From: Hyphomicrobiales bacterium | GTDB taxonomy: Bacteria; Pseudomonadota; Alphaproteobacteria; Rhizobiales; Rhizobiaceae | Length of the DNA: 64,000 nt | Assembly: GCA_900473805.1 (NCBI GenBank) | Contig: UCMS01000032.1 | Coordinates: forward strand, 62,001 to 126,000 | Direction: 5' to 3' | Shown here: positions 8,888 through 19,232 of the stretch, piece after piece | How the letters are laid out: every line of letters starts with the position of its first letter | Numbering within the stretch: position 1 is the first letter of the stretch | Notes under the pieces: generated by a model | Told to the model about the DNA's origin: nothing | Seen by the model: the letters and a program-made list of their open reading frames with translations, nothing else | The model's database searches: none | Position numbers and translations under genes: made by a program

Positions 8888-8914
8888 AAATGGGCGCCGC
8901 GGCGCCCATTTCTG
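8888..8914. terminator. Bidirectional terminator between exoR and xthA
   Basis: The perfect 11-bp stem AAATGGGCGCC/GGCGCCCATTT (8888-8898 and 8901-8911) is flanked by A on the left and T on the right. It sits between convergent exoR (+) and xthA (-), so it can end both transcripts. Confidence 0.85.
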
Positions 8915-8936
8915 TATGGGATCAAGGCGCGCCCAT

Positions 8937-9722
8937 TCAGAACGCGAAATGCCCGACCACGGGCACATGATCCGAAGGCTTTTCCCAGGCCCGAACATGC
9001 TTCTCGATGTCCGTCGAGCGCAGACGATCAGACGCTTCAGGCGACAGCATCAGGTGATCGATGCGGATGCCGTTGTTTTTCTGCCAGGCACCGGCCTGAT
9101 AGTCCCAGAAAGAGAAGAGCGGTGTTTCGTCATTGGTGGCGCGCACGGCATCGATAAAGCCGAGGTTTTCAAGACGCCGGAAAGCGGCCCGCGTCTGTGG
9201 CAGGAACAGTGCATCGGTCACCCATTGGCTGGGGTCTTTTGCATCATGCGGCTCAGGGATGACATTGTAGTCGCCTGCGAGAATGAGCGGCTCCTCGAGT
9301 GCCATCCGCTCGCGCGCAAAGGCCTCAAGCCGCGCCATCCAGGCGAGCTTGTAGGGGTATTTGACCGGATCGTCGGAGGGATTGCCGTTCGGCAGATAGA
9401 GCGAGCAGACGCGCACGACGCCGCCTTCGACAGAGAAAACGCCCTCGATAAACCGGGCCTGTTCGTCCGTGTCGTCACCCGGCAGGCCGCGGTTCACTTC
9501 GTCCGGCTTGATCTTCGACAGAAGCGCCACGCCGTTGAAGCCCTTTTGGCCATGGGTCTCGACGTGATAGCCGAGCGCCTCGATCTCGCCACGCGGAAAG
9601 CCTTCGTCGACCGACTTGATCTCCTGCAGGCAGACGATGTCGGGCTGGCTATCCTTCAGCCACTGGCACAGGTTCTCGATGCGCGCTTTGACGCCGTTGA
9701 TGTTCCAGGTGGCTATTTTCAT
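8937..9722 (-). CDS. xthA: Exodeoxyribonuclease III
   Basis: This 261-residue member of the endonuclease/exonuclease/phosphatase superfamily cuts at abasic sites and degrades 3' ends in base-excision repair. Visible motifs in order are MKIATWNINGVKAR (start), CLQEIKS (metal-binding Glu, about residue 34), YLPNGNP, AGDYNVIPE (catalytic Asp and Asn) and the C-terminal SDHVPV (catalytic His). Upstream erpA stops at TGA, and GTG, ATG and ATG follow at once, so translation is probably coupled to erpA. I take the third codon as the start from family alignment. Confidence 0.96.
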   Translation of the reverse strand: MKIATWNINGVKARIENLCQWLKDSQPDIVCLQEIKSVDEGFPRGEIEALGYHVETHGQKGFNGVALLSKIKPDEVNRGLPGDDTDEQARFIEGVFSVEGGVVRVCSLYLPNGNPSDDPVKYPYKLAWMARLEAFARERMALEEPLILAGDYNVIPEPHDAKDPSQWVTDALFLPQTRAAFRRLENLGFIDAVRATNDETPLFSFWDYQAGAWQKNNGIRIDHLMLSPEASDRLRSTDIEKHVRAWEKPSDHVPVVGHFAF

Positions 9723-9728
9723 CATCAC

Positions 9729-10061
9729 TCACACGGAGAAGCTGGTGCCGCAGCCGCAGCTCGCCACCGCATTGGGGTTCTTGATCTGGAAAGACTGGCC
9801 GAGCAGATTGTCGACGAAGTCGATCTCGGAGCCAGCCATGTAGATCAGCGACATCGGGTCGATGAGCACGGTGGCGCCATCGCGCGTGATCACGATGTCG
9901 TCGCCGGCCGGCTGGCCGTCCAGGTCGAACTTGTAGGAAAAGCCGGAACAGCCGCCGCCTTCGACGGAAACGCGCAGCGCCTGCTTGTCCGCTTCTGCGG
10001 CGACGATCGCTGCGATTCGCTTCGCAGCGGCTTCGGAAAGGGTGACGGTCTCGGTGCTCAT
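9729..10061 (-). CDS. erpA: Iron-sulfur cluster insertion protein ErpA (A-type carrier)
   Basis: This 110-residue HesB/IscA-family protein has the three cluster-binding cysteines, one in GGGCSGF and two in SCGCG near the C-terminus. A-type carriers receive Fe-S clusters from the Suf or Isc scaffold and pass them to target enzymes. The start at 10061 has the ribosome site CAGGAGGCCGA just upstream; the open frame extends to 10112 without such support. It is the first gene of a two-gene unit with xthA, divergent from dgt. A second A-type protein, SufA, lies at 53066. Confidence 0.93.
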   Translation of the reverse strand: MSTETVTLSEAAAKRIAAIVAAEADKQALRVSVEGGGCSGFSYKFDLDGQPAGDDIVITRDGATVLIDPMSLIYMAGSEIDFVDNLLGQSFQIKNPNAVASCGCGTSFSV

Positions 10062-10257
10062 TCGGCCTCCTGCCGGGTTCAAGGCCCGGTGAAAACGGTC
10101 TTTTCGTCGCAAATCACCGCATTGTCACGCAAAAACGCGATTTTTGATCCGGCGGGGCGGTCCGAAACCGGTTCGGAACCCGCATCGCCTTGCGGCTTTG
10201 TCCGCTATAGGTATGAAGGCACAAGAGTTGCGTCAATGGGGAGCAGGCGGCACGCGC

Positions 10258-11475
10258 ATGACGATCGATCAAGCAGCACTGGGTTTCGGCACCGGTCAGC
10301 GGGCGATATACGCCACCGACCCGTGGAAAAGCCGTGGCCGTCTCTTTGCCGAAAGCAGCAGCCTGACGCGCTCCGAATTCCAGCGGGACCGTGACCGCAT
10401 CGTGCACACGACTGCCTTTCGGCGTCTCAAGCACAAGACCCAGGTGTTCATCGGACCCGATGGCGATCACTATCGCACCCGTCTCACCCACACGATCGAG
10501 GTGGCGCAGATCGCCCGGGCGCTGGCGCGCGCCTTGAAGCTCGATGAGGATCTGGCCGAAGGCGTGGCCTTGGTGCACGACTTCGGCCACACACCCTTCG
10601 GCCATACCGGCGAGGATGCCCTGCACGAGGTCTTGCAGCCCTATGGCGGCTTTGACCACAATGCCCAGTCGCTGCGCATCGTCACCAAGCTGGAACGGCG
10701 CTACGCCGATTTCGACGGACTGAACCTGACCTGGGAAGCCCTGGAAGGCTTGGTCAAGCACAATGGCCCGCTGATGACGAAGGACGGGCGGGGGACCCGT
10801 GGTCCGGTGCCGCAGCCGATCCTCGATTATAGCGAAATCCATGATCTGGAGCTCGCGAGTTTCGCCGGCCTCGAGGCTCAGGTTGCAGCCATCGCAGACG
10901 ACATTGCCTACAACACCCATGATATCGACGATGGCCTGAGGTCCGGCTACCTCACCTTCGAAATGCTGGAAGACGTGCCTTTCCTTGCCGGTCTGATGAT
11001 GGAAGTGCGTGACCGCTATCCGCATCTCGATCCTGACAGGTTCACCCACGAGATCATGCGCCGTCAGATCACCCGCATGGTCGAGGACGTGATCGCCGTG
11101 GCGCAGGAGCGGCTAAAACAGGTCGAGCCGCAAAGCGTCGAGGATATCAGGACGGCTTCGATGACGATTGCGACCTTCTCGGACCAGATGGCCGAGACCG
11201 ACAAGGCGATCAAGAAACTGCTGTTCAGCCGCATCTACCGCCATCCCGACATCATGCGTATCCGCGCGGCGGCGGCCGAGATCCTGACGGACCTGTTCAA
11301 GGCCTATATGAACGACCCGACACTGATGAAGAGTCACTTCTGGGTCAACCACATCTCCGGCCTCAACGACGGCCAGAAGGCCCGCCATGTCGCCGACTAT
11401 CTGGCCGGCATGACCGACACCTATGCGGTGCGCACCCATCGGGAGCTGTTTGACCGGACTCCGGAATTGCGATAG
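10258..11475 (+). CDS. dgt: Deoxyguanosinetriphosphate triphosphohydrolase-like protein
   Basis: This 405-residue HD-domain protein cleaves dNTPs to nucleoside and triphosphate. Metal-binding HD-type residues are seen in [17 protein letters not shown] and in [17 protein letters not shown] (His-Asp about residue 106), and a later D is in [13 protein letters not shown]. The N-terminal [14 protein letters not shown] is a family hallmark. The start MTIDQAAL at 10258 follows GGAGCAGG; an ATG at 10213 is a weaker alternative. It shares a divergent control region with erpA and precedes argS by 59 bp. Confidence 0.93.
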   Translation: MTIDQAALGFGTGQRAIYATDPWKSRGRLFAESSSLTRSEFQRDRDRIVHTTAFRRLKHKTQVFIGPDGDHYRTRLTHTIEVAQIARALARALKLDEDLAEGVALVHDFGHTPFGHTGEDALHEVLQPYGGFDHNAQSLRIVTKLERRYADFDGLNLTWEALEGLVKHNGPLMTKDGRGTRGPVPQPILDYSEIHDLELASFAGLEAQVAAIADDIAYNTHDIDDGLRSGYLTFEMLEDVPFLAGLMMEVRDRYPHLDPDRFTHEIMRRQITRMVEDVIAVAQERLKQVEPQSVEDIRTASMTIATFSDQMAETDKAIKKLLFSRIYRHPDIMRIRAAAAEILTDLFKAYMNDPTLMKSHFWVNHISGLNDGQKARHVADYLAGMTDTYAVRTHRELFDRTPELR

Positions 11476-11534
11476 GCAGCCGACAAAATTCTGAATGGAC
11501 ACGGGTGCTCGGCACCCGTGCGCAGGGACACGCC

Positions 11535-13295
11535 ATGAACCTCTTCGCCGACTTCGAAACCCGGATCAAAGCAGCGCTCGACAAGATCGAGGCGGTGCGC
11601 GAGAAGCGCGACAGCCTCGACTTCAGCCGCATCGTCGTCGAGCCGCCGCGTGATGCAAGCCATGGCGATGCCGCGACCAATGCTGCGATGGTGCTGGCAA
11701 AGGGCATGGGCATGAACCCGCGTGCGCTGGCCGATCTGATCGGCGAGAAGCTGAAGCAGGACCCGGACGTCGCCGAAGTCGGCGTTGCGGGCCCCGGCTT
11801 CATCAACATCCGCCTGTCGGTCGCCTATTGGCAGCGGCTGCTCGCCACCATGATCGATCAGGGCACGGATTTCGGCCGCTCTTCGGTCGGCAAGGGCCAC
11901 AAGGTCAATGTCGAATATGTCTCGGCCAATCCGACCGGCCCGATGCATGTCGGCCATTGCCGCGGCGCCGTGGTCGGTGACACGCTCGCCAACCTGCTCG
12001 GCTTTGCCGGCTACGAGGTGACCAAGGAATACTACATCAACGACGCCGGCGCACAGATCGACGTGCTCGCGCGCTCGGCCTTCCTGCGCTACCGGGAAGC
12101 TCTCGGTGAAGACATCGGCGAAATCCCGGCGGGCCTTTACCCGGGCGATTATCTGGTGCCGGTCGGCAAGGCTCTTGCTGACGAATACGGCACCAAGCTT
12201 CTGGCCATGCCGGAAGACGAGATGCTGGCCATCGTCAAGGATAAGGCCATCGACGCGATGATGGCGATGATCCGGGATGATCTCGCGACGCTAAACGTCC
12301 ATCACGACATCTTCTTTTCCGAGCGCACGCTCCATGCCGGCAATGCCGCCAAGATCCGGACCGCGATCAATGACCTGACCTTCAAGGGCCATGTCTATCG
12401 TGGGACGCTGCCGCCGCCGAAGGGCCAGCTGCCGGAAGACTGGGAAGACCGCGAGCAGACGCTGTTCCGCTCCACCGAAGTGGGTGATGACATCGACCGG
12501 CCGCTGATGAAGTCGGACGGCTCCTACACCTATTTCGCCGCCGACGTTGCCTACTTCAAGGACAAGTTCGATCGCGGCTTCTCCGAGATGATCTATGTGC
12601 TCGGTGCCGACCACGGCGGCTATGTGAAGCGGCTCGAAGCCGTCAACCGGGCCGTGTCGGAAGGCAAGTCGAAGCTCACGGTGCTGCTCTGCCAGCTGGT
12701 CAAGCTCTATCGCGACGGCGAGCCGGTGAAGATGTCGAAACGGTCAGGCGATTTCGTCACGCTGCGCGAAGTGGTCGAGGAAGTCGGCCGCGATTCGGTG
12801 CGCTTCATGATGCTCTACCGGAAGAACTCCGAACCGCTCGACTTCGACTTCGCCAAGGTGACGGAGCAGTCGAAGGACAATCCTGTTTTCTACGTGCAGT
12901 ATGCCCATGCGCGTTGCATGTCGATTCTGCGCCAGGCGAAGGAAGCTTTCCCGGACCTCGAGATCGAAAAGCTCGACCTCGCCGGTGCCGTATTGGGACA
13001 GATCGAAGATCCGACGGAACTGTCGCTCGTTGCCAAACTCGCCGAATATCCGCGGATTATCGAGGCGGCCGCACTGTCGCAGGAGCCGCATCGACTTGCA
13101 TTCTACCTGCATGATCTGGCAAGCTCGCTGCATGCGCATTGGAACAAGGGCAAGGATTCGCCCGAATTACGCTTTGTTAACGATAAACATAGAGAATTAA
13201 CCATCGCCAGGCTTGGGCTGGTGCATGCTGTCGCCTCCGTGTTGAAGTCGGGACTGGCCATTACCGGCACCGAAGCACCGGTTGAGATGCGATAA
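11535..13295 (+). CDS. argS: Arginine--tRNA ligase
   Basis: This class I synthetase of 586 residues charges tRNA-Arg. It opens with the N-terminal additional domain ([15 protein letters not shown]). The HIGH motif is HVGH in [17 protein letters not shown] (about 133-148). The KMSKS-like loop is [10 protein letters not shown] (about 398). The C-terminal helical anticodon-binding domain ends in VEMR. GGGA lies upstream of the ATG. It probably forms one transcript with dgt, and the SPOR protein gene starts 65 bp downstream. Confidence 0.97.
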   Translation: MNLFADFETRIKAALDKIEAVREKRDSLDFSRIVVEPPRDASHGDAATNAAMVLAKGMGMNPRALADLIGEKLKQDPDVAEVGVAGPGFINIRLSVAYWQRLLATMIDQGTDFGRSSVGKGHKVNVEYVSANPTGPMHVGHCRGAVVGDTLANLLGFAGYEVTKEYYINDAGAQIDVLARSAFLRYREALGEDIGEIPAGLYPGDYLVPVGKALADEYGTKLLAMPEDEMLAIVKDKAIDAMMAMIRDDLATLNVHHDIFFSERTLHAGNAAKIRTAINDLTFKGHVYRGTLPPPKGQLPEDWEDREQTLFRSTEVGDDIDRPLMKSDGSYTYFAADVAYFKDKFDRGFSEMIYVLGADHGGYVKRLEAVNRAVSEGKSKLTVLLCQLVKLYRDGEPVKMSKRSGDFVTLREVVEEVGRDSVRFMMLYRKNSEPLDFDFAKVTEQSKDNPVFYVQYAHARCMSILRQAKEAFPDLEIEKLDLAGAVLGQIEDPTELSLVAKLAEYPRIIEAAALSQEPHRLAFYLHDLASSLHAHWNKGKDSPELRFVNDKHRELTIARLGLVHAVASVLKSGLAITGTEAPVEMR

Positions 13296-13360
13296 CAGCG
13301 TCACCAATTCCCCACATTGCGCTGGCAGGCGTATGGTCGCGTAAGTGAGTGGAAAACGGT

Positions 13361-16300
13361 ATGGTACAGCAGCAGGCTGCAAACAGCATTCGGTCGCAGG
13401 GCGACGGCTTCGCGGATGACGATCCGCTGGCGGAGCTTGCCCGAATTGTCGGCTTTGATCAGCCACTGAAGCGCGAGCCCGTGATGTCGTTGCCGCCGGT
13501 GCCGGATATGGCGTCGGCAGAATTCAATCTCGAAGACGAGCTGATGCGGGAGTTCGAGGGCTACGAGCAGCCGTCGTCCGCCCTGTCGCAGATGCGTGCG
13601 CCCGAGCCTGTGGTCCCGCATGCGCCTTCGCCGGTTTCGGTTCGTGAAGAGCCGAGCTTCGCCCCTGCATCGCCGGCCTTTGGTGTCGAAATTCCGTCTT
13701 ATGAGCCCCCGGTGCCGGCGTCTGTCATCGAGCAGTTTGAAGAGCCGGCTGCGATTGCGCATGAGCCTCCGGCCCCGGATGTGGCGATTTCCTATGATCT
13801 GGCCGACGAACTGGAACTCGCAGTTGCGGATGCCGACATTCGGCCTGCGCCGGCCGTGCAGGCCGAGCCGCCGCGTCTTCGGCTTCCGCTCGCAAATTTT
13901 TCCGCTCAGGTGCAGCCGGTTCGTCGTGCCGAGCCGGAGCTTGTTCAGCCTCGGGAGGACTTTGCGCCTGACGTGATGGCGCCGGTTGCGGCTCCGCCCT
14001 TTGTTGAAGAGCCTGTAGCGGTTTCACCCGTCGCGCCTCAGTCACAGCCAGCCTCTCAGTCTTCTTCCGCCGAGGAGCCGGTGTTCGAATGGGAAACCGG
14101 GGCTTTCTCCTTCGCGCCCGCCGAGAACACCGCGCCGCACAGCGTCCTGCCGAATTTTGCTGGTTCGGCGACCGCAGCGGATCGCGCAGTGTCGTTCGCA
14201 GCGCCGAAGGTCGATGCGGGTCCTGAGGTCGTTGCGCGCACCGAGCCGGATTTTTCGTTCGACTTCTCCGCCGATCTGTCGCTGGACGAGGGTCTGGACG
14301 TGGCGCCCGAGCCCATCAAGGCAGTGCCTGAAAAGAGCGTGCCGGTCTCGCTGGCCGATGACGATTTCGATCCTTTCGGTGATCAGGATTTCGAGCTGAA
14401 GCTCGATGAACTCGATCTGGCACTTGATCTTTCTGAGATCGAGCCCGTCTCTCCCGCCAGTTCCGTGACGGCAGCTGCCAAGTCTCTGTCCAGCGAACCT
14501 GTGTCGCCGACCTATTCGACGGCCGCCGTTTCTGCTGCTGTCGCCCCGGCGATTTCGGGTACCTGGGCCGCCGCTCCGGCGCGCAGCGAACCGGTGGTGG
14601 TGCCGCGCCGTGTTGAGCCCGAGATGCGGGTTTCTCCCGATGCGACGGCCTACATCCCGTCTGTTGTGCCCGCTCCGACGGTCACGCATCCAGTTCAGCC
14701 GCAAGCCCCGCAGCCTGCCATCCAGCAGGCCTATGTGCCCCCGAGCTATTCCGTCGACGACAGCTTCGGTTTCGATCCTTCCGAGATTTCCGAACAGGAC
14801 GAGCAGCTCGAGAGCGTCGGCGCGCTCGACGTGCCGGAGGTGCCGGTCACCGAAACCCGTGCGGCAGCGCCGGCCCAGTCCGAATATGACATCGACATCG
14901 ATGCTGAGCTTGCGACCCTCTTTGAAGAGCCGGTTGCGCCACAGCCGCCGGTGAAGACGCTGGGTGCAAGCCGCGTCGTCGCCGACGCCGCGCCGGCCCG
15001 TTCCGCCGCTGCGCCGCTCGATGATTTCGATGCTTTCGAAAAGGCGCTGGAAGAAGACCTGCGCAGCTCGCTCAGCACGGCGCGCGCGATCGATCCCGAA
15101 AGCCGTGGCCACATCACGATTGCCGGCGAAGCCCAAGGGTTCCGCTTCCGTCGCATGAAGCCCTATCTGATGACCGGGACCGCCGTGCTTCTGCTGCTCG
15201 CTGGTGCTGGCGGCCTGTACGCCTGGCTCGGCAACGGCACGGTCGGCAGCCTTTCGGGCGGCGAGCCGCAGATCATTGCGGCCGACAAGACGCCGGTAAA
15301 GATCGTGCCTGAAAACCCGGGCGGCAAATCCGTGCCGAACCAGGACAAGGCCGTCTATGACCGGGTCGCCGGCAATGGCGTCGAGGATCCCAAGCAGACC
15401 AGCCTGATTTCGTCGGAAGAAGAGCCCGTTGACGTGGTCCAGCGCACGCTGATCCCCGAAAACATGCCGCTTGAAGGTGAAAACGAAGCTGCCGCGACCC
15501 CTGTGGGCGAAACGGAAGACCCTCGTCTCCTGCCTGACGGTCAGCCTCAGGAAACAGCCGCTGCAGCGGAAGATCCGGCAACGATCACGCCACGCAAGGT
15601 GCGAACAATGATCGTTCGTCCGGATGGCACGCTGGTGGCGCAGGAGGTTCCTGCCGAAGCTGCACCCGCGACCGCCAACACGTCGCCGTCTGCAGCCCCA
15701 ACGTCCAGCCCGGCCGTTCTCGCGGCACCGAGCGTCCCTGCCGCAAAGACGGACGATGCGGTGAAGACGGTCGAGACACGGGTCGTGAACCCGAGCGCCC
15801 CGGCTGAAGCGGCCGCCGCATCTCCGGCGACAACTGCCGCTGCTCCGGCGATGACGGCTACGGCTCCGGTTACCCCGCCGACAGCGGCACCGGCAGAGAC
15901 GGCCCCGCAGACGGTGGCCGAAATTGCTGCCGCATCGACCGCAGAGACGGATACCGCTCCGGCAGTCAAGGCTCCGATCCCGACCATGCGTCCGGCGGAT
16001 CAGCCGGTCAATGTCGTCGGCACGGTGACCGATCAGGGCAATCTCCGTCCGTCGCAGCCGGCCGCGACGCAGGCACCGGCTCCGACCGAGACGGCAGCCG
16101 CCACGCCCGCAGCAGCGCCCGCTGCCGCACCGGCTGGCAGCTACGGTATCCAGATCGCTTCGCTGCCGTCTGAAGCCGAAGCACAGCGCAGCTATCGCAG
16201 CCTGTCGTCGAAATTCGGACTGCTGTCCGGCAAGCCTTACGAGATCCGCCAGGCCGACATCCCTGGAAAGGGCACCTATTACCGTGTCCGTATCGTGGCC

Positions 16301-16375
16301 GGCAGCAAGGACGCGGCCGTCGCACTCTGCGAGCAGTATCGCTCCGCTGGTGGCACCTGCCTGGTTTCAAAGTAA
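13361..16375 (+). CDS. Large SPOR-domain membrane protein
   Basis: This 1004-residue protein has three parts. About 595 N-terminal residues form a cytoplasmic acidic Pro/Ala/Glu/Ser-rich low-complexity region. A single transmembrane helix follows at about 600-622 (YLMTGTAVLLLLAGAGGLYA). The periplasmic Ala/Pro/Thr-rich linker ends in a SPOR domain at about 927-1004 (SYGIQIASLPSEAEAQ to GTCLVSK). SPOR domains bind peptidoglycan stripped of stem peptides at the division septum. Neighbouring argS and nagZ are usual for rhizobia. ATG 13361 has GGAAAA before it; a GTG at 13349 is less likely. The linker codons look normal for the genome. The exact role in division or envelope remodelling is inferred from SPOR only. 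Confidence 0.88.
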   Translation: MVQQQAANSIRSQGDGFADDDPLAELARIVGFDQPLKREPVMSLPPVPDMASAEFNLEDELMREFEGYEQPSSALSQMRAPEPVVPHAPSPVSVREEPSFAPASPAFGVEIPSYEPPVPASVIEQFEEPAAIAHEPPAPDVAISYDLADELELAVADADIRPAPAVQAEPPRLRLPLANFSAQVQPVRRAEPELVQPREDFAPDVMAPVAAPPFVEEPVAVSPVAPQSQPASQSSSAEEPVFEWETGAFSFAPAENTAPHSVLPNFAGSATAADRAVSFAAPKVDAGPEVVARTEPDFSFDFSADLSLDEGLDVAPEPIKAVPEKSVPVSLADDDFDPFGDQDFELKLDELDLALDLSEIEPVSPASSVTAAAKSLSSEPVSPTYSTAAVSAAVAPAISGTWAAAPARSEPVVVPRRVEPEMRVSPDATAYIPSVVPAPTVTHPVQPQAPQPAIQQAYVPPSYSVDDSFGFDPSEISEQDEQLESVGALDVPEVPVTETRAAAPAQSEYDIDIDAELATLFEEPVAPQPPVKTLGASRVVADAAPARSAAAPLDDFDAFEKALEEDLRSSLSTARAIDPESRGHITIAGEAQGFRFRRMKPYLMTGTAVLLLLAGAGGLYAWLGNGTVGSLSGGEPQIIAADKTPVKIVPENPGGKSVPNQDKAVYDRVAGNGVEDPKQTSLISSEEEPVDVVQRTLIPENMPLEGENEAAATPVGETEDPRLLPDGQPQETAAAAEDPATITPRKVRTMIVRPDGTLVAQEVPAEAAPATANTSPSAAPTSSPAVLAAPSVPAAKTDDAVKTVETRVVNPSAPAEAAAASPATTAAAPAMTATAPVTPPTAAPAETAPQTVAEIAAASTAETDTAPAVKAPIPTMRPADQPVNVVGTVTDQGNLRPSQPAATQAPAPTETAAATPAAAPAAAPAGSYGIQIASLPSEAEAQRSYRSLSSKFGLLSGKPYEIRQADIPGKGTYYRVRIVAGSKDAAVALCEQYRSAGGTCLVSK

Positions 16376-16404
16376 TCGACGGCACACTCTTTGACGAAAA
16401 ATCG

Positions 16405-16432
16405 AGGCGGGACCGGGTGTTCCGCCTTTTTT
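16405..16432 (+). terminator. Terminator after the SPOR protein gene
   Basis: AGGCGGGA pairs with TTCCGCCT (one G-T pair) around an 8-base loop and is followed by TTTTT at the end of the stem. Confidence 0.7.
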
Positions 16433-16503
16433 CTTGTGCATGACCCTCATCCTTCGTCCGCCGAGACCTTCGGCTTTTCTCACACCCCCGGTATGATTCG
16501 TCC

Positions 16504-17529
16504 ATGTCCCAGACCTCTTCCCCCGCCAAAGCCATGATCCTCGGTTGCCTCGGCCATCGCCTGACGGCAGACGAGAAGGCCTTTTATCGCGATGAACAAC
16601 CCTGGGGCTTCATCCTTTTCGGCCGTAATATCGGCGAAGCCGAGCAGGTGAAGGATCTCGTCGCCGAAATGCGCGAGACGGTCGGTGGTCGCAACGCGCC
16701 TGTGCTGATCGACCAGGAAGGCGGACGCGTCCAGCGCATTCGCGAGCCGATCGCCCCGCGTTATCCTTCCGGTGCCGAACTGGGTGCGCTCTACGACGTC
16801 GATCCCGAAAAGGGCCTGCGCGCCGCATGGCTGATGTCGCGCCTGCACGCCTTCGATCTTTACCGCCTGGGCATCAATGTCGATTGCCTTCCCGTCCTCG
16901 ATGTCCCGATTGCCGGCGCAAGCAATGTCATTGGCAATCGCGCCTACTCCAACGATCCGTTTGTGGTCGCGAAGATGGGACAGGCCGCAGCAGACGGTTT
17001 GAAGGCGGGCGGCGTGCTGCCCGTCATGAAGCACATGCCAGGCCATGGCAGAGGTATGGCCGACAGCCATCACGACCTTCCGGTGGTCACCGTGCCGCGT
17101 GCGGAACTCGAAGCGCATGATTTTGTGCCGTTCAAGGCGCTCTCGAACGAACTCATGGGCATGAGCTGCCATGTCGTGTATACCGACATCGATCCGGATT
17201 TCCCGGCCTCGACCTCACGCATCGTGACCGAGGAGATCGTCCGCAAGGCGATCGGTTTCGAGGGTCTGCTGATGTCGGACGATATCTCCATGAATGCATT
17301 GAAGGGCACGATCGGCGAACGGGCCGAGCGTATCGCCGCCGCGCTCGATGTCGTCCTGCATTGCCATGGTCACATGGACGAGATGCAGGCGGTGGCGGCG
17401 GCCGTGTCTGAACTGTCGGGCAAGGCGCGGGCACGGGCGGACGCCGTTGAGGCAGCATTCACCACGCCCGATAATGCCGACGAACAGGCATTGCGCGACG
17501 AGTTCCAGACCTTGATGGCGGTCTCCTGA
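16504..17529 (+). CDS. nagZ: Beta-N-acetylhexosaminidase (GH3)
   Basis: This 341-residue cytoplasmic GH3 enzyme removes N-acetylglucosamine from anhydromuropeptides during cell-wall recycling. The signature KHMPGHGRGMADSHHDLP (about 176-193) carries the mobile loop His/Asp pair of NagZ. The catalytic Asp is in MSDDISMNA (about 257). LIDQEGGRVQR is the sugar-binding segment. It overlaps scpA by one base (TGATG). The recycling kinase anmK lies 21 kb away at 38328. Confidence 0.95.
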   Translation: MSQTSSPAKAMILGCLGHRLTADEKAFYRDEQPWGFILFGRNIGEAEQVKDLVAEMRETVGGRNAPVLIDQEGGRVQRIREPIAPRYPSGAELGALYDVDPEKGLRAAWLMSRLHAFDLYRLGINVDCLPVLDVPIAGASNVIGNRAYSNDPFVVAKMGQAAADGLKAGGVLPVMKHMPGHGRGMADSHHDLPVVTVPRAELEAHDFVPFKALSNELMGMSCHVVYTDIDPDFPASTSRIVTEEIVRKAIGFEGLLMSDDISMNALKGTIGERAERIAAALDVVLHCHGHMDEMQAVAAAVSELSGKARARADAVEAAFTTPDNADEQALRDEFQTLMAVS

Positions 17530-18398
17530 TGGCGCGCGGCCCCGTCCATCCCACCGTAATCAACCGGCCCTCGAATGCCGAGACGCCGGCGCCGACGCCG
17601 ATGGACAGCCTCTGGCAGGACAATGCCGAGGAACGGGCCGCAAGCGACCCTGCATTGCTGATCGATGTGGCCGGCTTTGAAGGTCCGCTCGATCTTCTGC
17701 TGTTCCTGGCCCGCAACCAGAAGGTCGACCTTGCGCGGATTTCCGTGCTGGCGCTGGCAGAACAGTATCTGCAGTTCATCGAAAGCGCTCGGCGCATCCG
17801 GATCGAACTCGCCGCCGACTATCTGGTCATGGCGGCCTGGCTCGCATATCTGAAGTCTCGCCTGCTGATCCCGCAGCAGGCCAAGGACGACGGTCCCTCT
17901 GGTGAAGAGATGGCCGCAACGCTCGCCTTCCGGCTGAAGCGCCTGGAAGCCATGCGCGACGCGGCCTCCCGCCTGATCAACCGCAACCGGCTGGGGCGCG
18001 ATGTCTTTGCTCGCGGTGCGCCGGAGCACGTGCCCGCCCGCGCTGAAAGCGCCTATGAGGCAAGCCTCTACGATCTTCTCTCGGCCTATGCCTCGTTGCG
18101 TCAGCGGCAGGCGGTCACGCAGGTTACCATCGAACGTCGTCGCGTCTGGTCGCTCGCCGATGCGCGCGGCATTCTGACCCGAATGATTGGCGAAATCAGC
18201 GATTGGACGGCCCTTGATCAGTTCCTGATCCGTTTTCTGGCTTCGCCCGAGGATCGCGTCACCGCCATTGCAAGTGCCTTCGCCGCCTCGCTGGAACTCG
18301 TGCGCGAAGGCCGGCTGGAGATACGCCAGGAGGGTGCCTTTCAGCCGATCTACATGCGAAGCGGCCCAAAGGCCGAAGCGCTCCACGCGGTCGAGTGA
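17529..18398 (+). CDS. scpA: Segregation and condensation protein A
   Basis: This 289-residue kleisin joins SMC and ScpB in the condensin-like complex that organises and segregates the chromosome. The N-terminal kleisin signature FEGPLDLLLFLARNQKVDLA (about 50-70) binds the SMC neck. A helix with DYLVMAAWLAYLKSRLLIP follows, and the C-terminal winged helix (about 210-280) binds the SMC head. The first 45 residues are Pro-rich and poorly conserved. Its ATG overlaps the nagZ stop, and scpB starts 7 bp after its own stop, so the three genes are one operon. Confidence 0.94.
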   Translation: MARGPVHPTVINRPSNAETPAPTPMDSLWQDNAEERAASDPALLIDVAGFEGPLDLLLFLARNQKVDLARISVLALAEQYLQFIESARRIRIELAADYLVMAAWLAYLKSRLLIPQQAKDDGPSGEEMAATLAFRLKRLEAMRDAASRLINRNRLGRDVFARGAPEHVPARAESAYEASLYDLLSAYASLRQRQAVTQVTIERRRVWSLADARGILTRMIGEISDWTALDQFLIRFLASPEDRVTAIASAFAASLELVREGRLEIRQEGAFQPIYMRSGPKAEALHAVE

Positions 18399-18404
18399 GG
18401 GGCC

Positions 18405-19139
18405 ATGAGCGACATTGAGGGGGCATCCCTGGATCAGGAGACCGAACAGGGCGACGAGCACGTCGTCGACGAAGCGACGGTCGCCCGTCGTGAAGCCGAG
18501 GCACTGAGAATTGCCGAAGCCCTGGTCTTCGCTTCGGCTCAGCCGGTCTCGACCGGTTTCGTCGAGGAGCGGCTGCCGCGCGGCGTTGATGCCCGCACGG
18601 TGCTGAGCCGCTTGAAGGACGACTATGCCGGTCGCGGCGTCAATCTTGTGCAGGTGGATGATCACTGGGCCTTCCGCACGGCCGCCGATCTTTCCTTCGC
18701 CATTCGCAAGGATGAGACGGACGTGAAGAAGCTGTCGCGTGCCGCGCTTGAGGTCCTGGCGATCATCGCCTATCATCAGCCGGTAACGCGTGCTGAAATT
18801 GAAGACATCAGAGGGGTGCAGACCTCGAAGGGCACGCTCGACGTGCTGATGGAAGCCGGATGGGTGCGCTTCCGCGGTCGTCGTCGCTCACCGGGGCGCC
18901 CGGTCACGCTCGGAACCACGCGTGATTTTCTCGATCATTTCGGGCTTGAGGAGCTGCGTGACTTGCCGGGCCTGGAAGAGCTGAAGGGGGCAGGGCTGCT
19001 CTCGGGCCGCATCCCAGCCAACTTCAACATTCCCATGCCGCTCGGCTCCGATGACCTCACCGAGGAGGAAGACCCGATCACCCAGCTTGATCTGGAGGAG
19101 CTCGGCCTCTTGACTCCGGGCGGTGAAGCAGAGGAATAG
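18405..19139 (+). CDS. scpB: Segregation and condensation protein B
   Basis: This 244-residue partner of ScpA has two winged-helix domains: residues about 30-105, with ALRIAEALVFASAQPVS, and about 115-190, with ALEVLAIIAYHQPVTRAEIE and RGVQTSKGTLDVLME. The second pair of motifs is the most recognisable in the family. The acidic N-terminal 25 residues and the C-terminal tail (EELGLLTPGGEAEE) are typical of rhizobial ScpB. The GTGAGGGGCC before the ATG supplies a weak ribosome site. It ends the nagZ-scpAB unit or reads into the ABC ATPase gene 93 bp later. Confidence 0.93.
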   Translation: MSDIEGASLDQETEQGDEHVVDEATVARREAEALRIAEALVFASAQPVSTGFVEERLPRGVDARTVLSRLKDDYAGRGVNLVQVDDHWAFRTAADLSFAIRKDETDVKKLSRAALEVLAIIAYHQPVTRAEIEDIRGVQTSKGTLDVLMEAGWVRFRGRRRSPGRPVTLGTTRDFLDHFGLEELRDLPGLEELKGAGLLSGRIPANFNIPMPLGSDDLTEEEDPITQLDLEELGLLTPGGEAEE

Positions 19140-19232
19140 GGTCAGCTTTAAACTGGTAACCGGCCAAGCACGGTTCTTGCGCGTTCGGCATGGCCGTTGT
19201 GGTGAGGACCGACCGGCCGGACGGACGACGGA

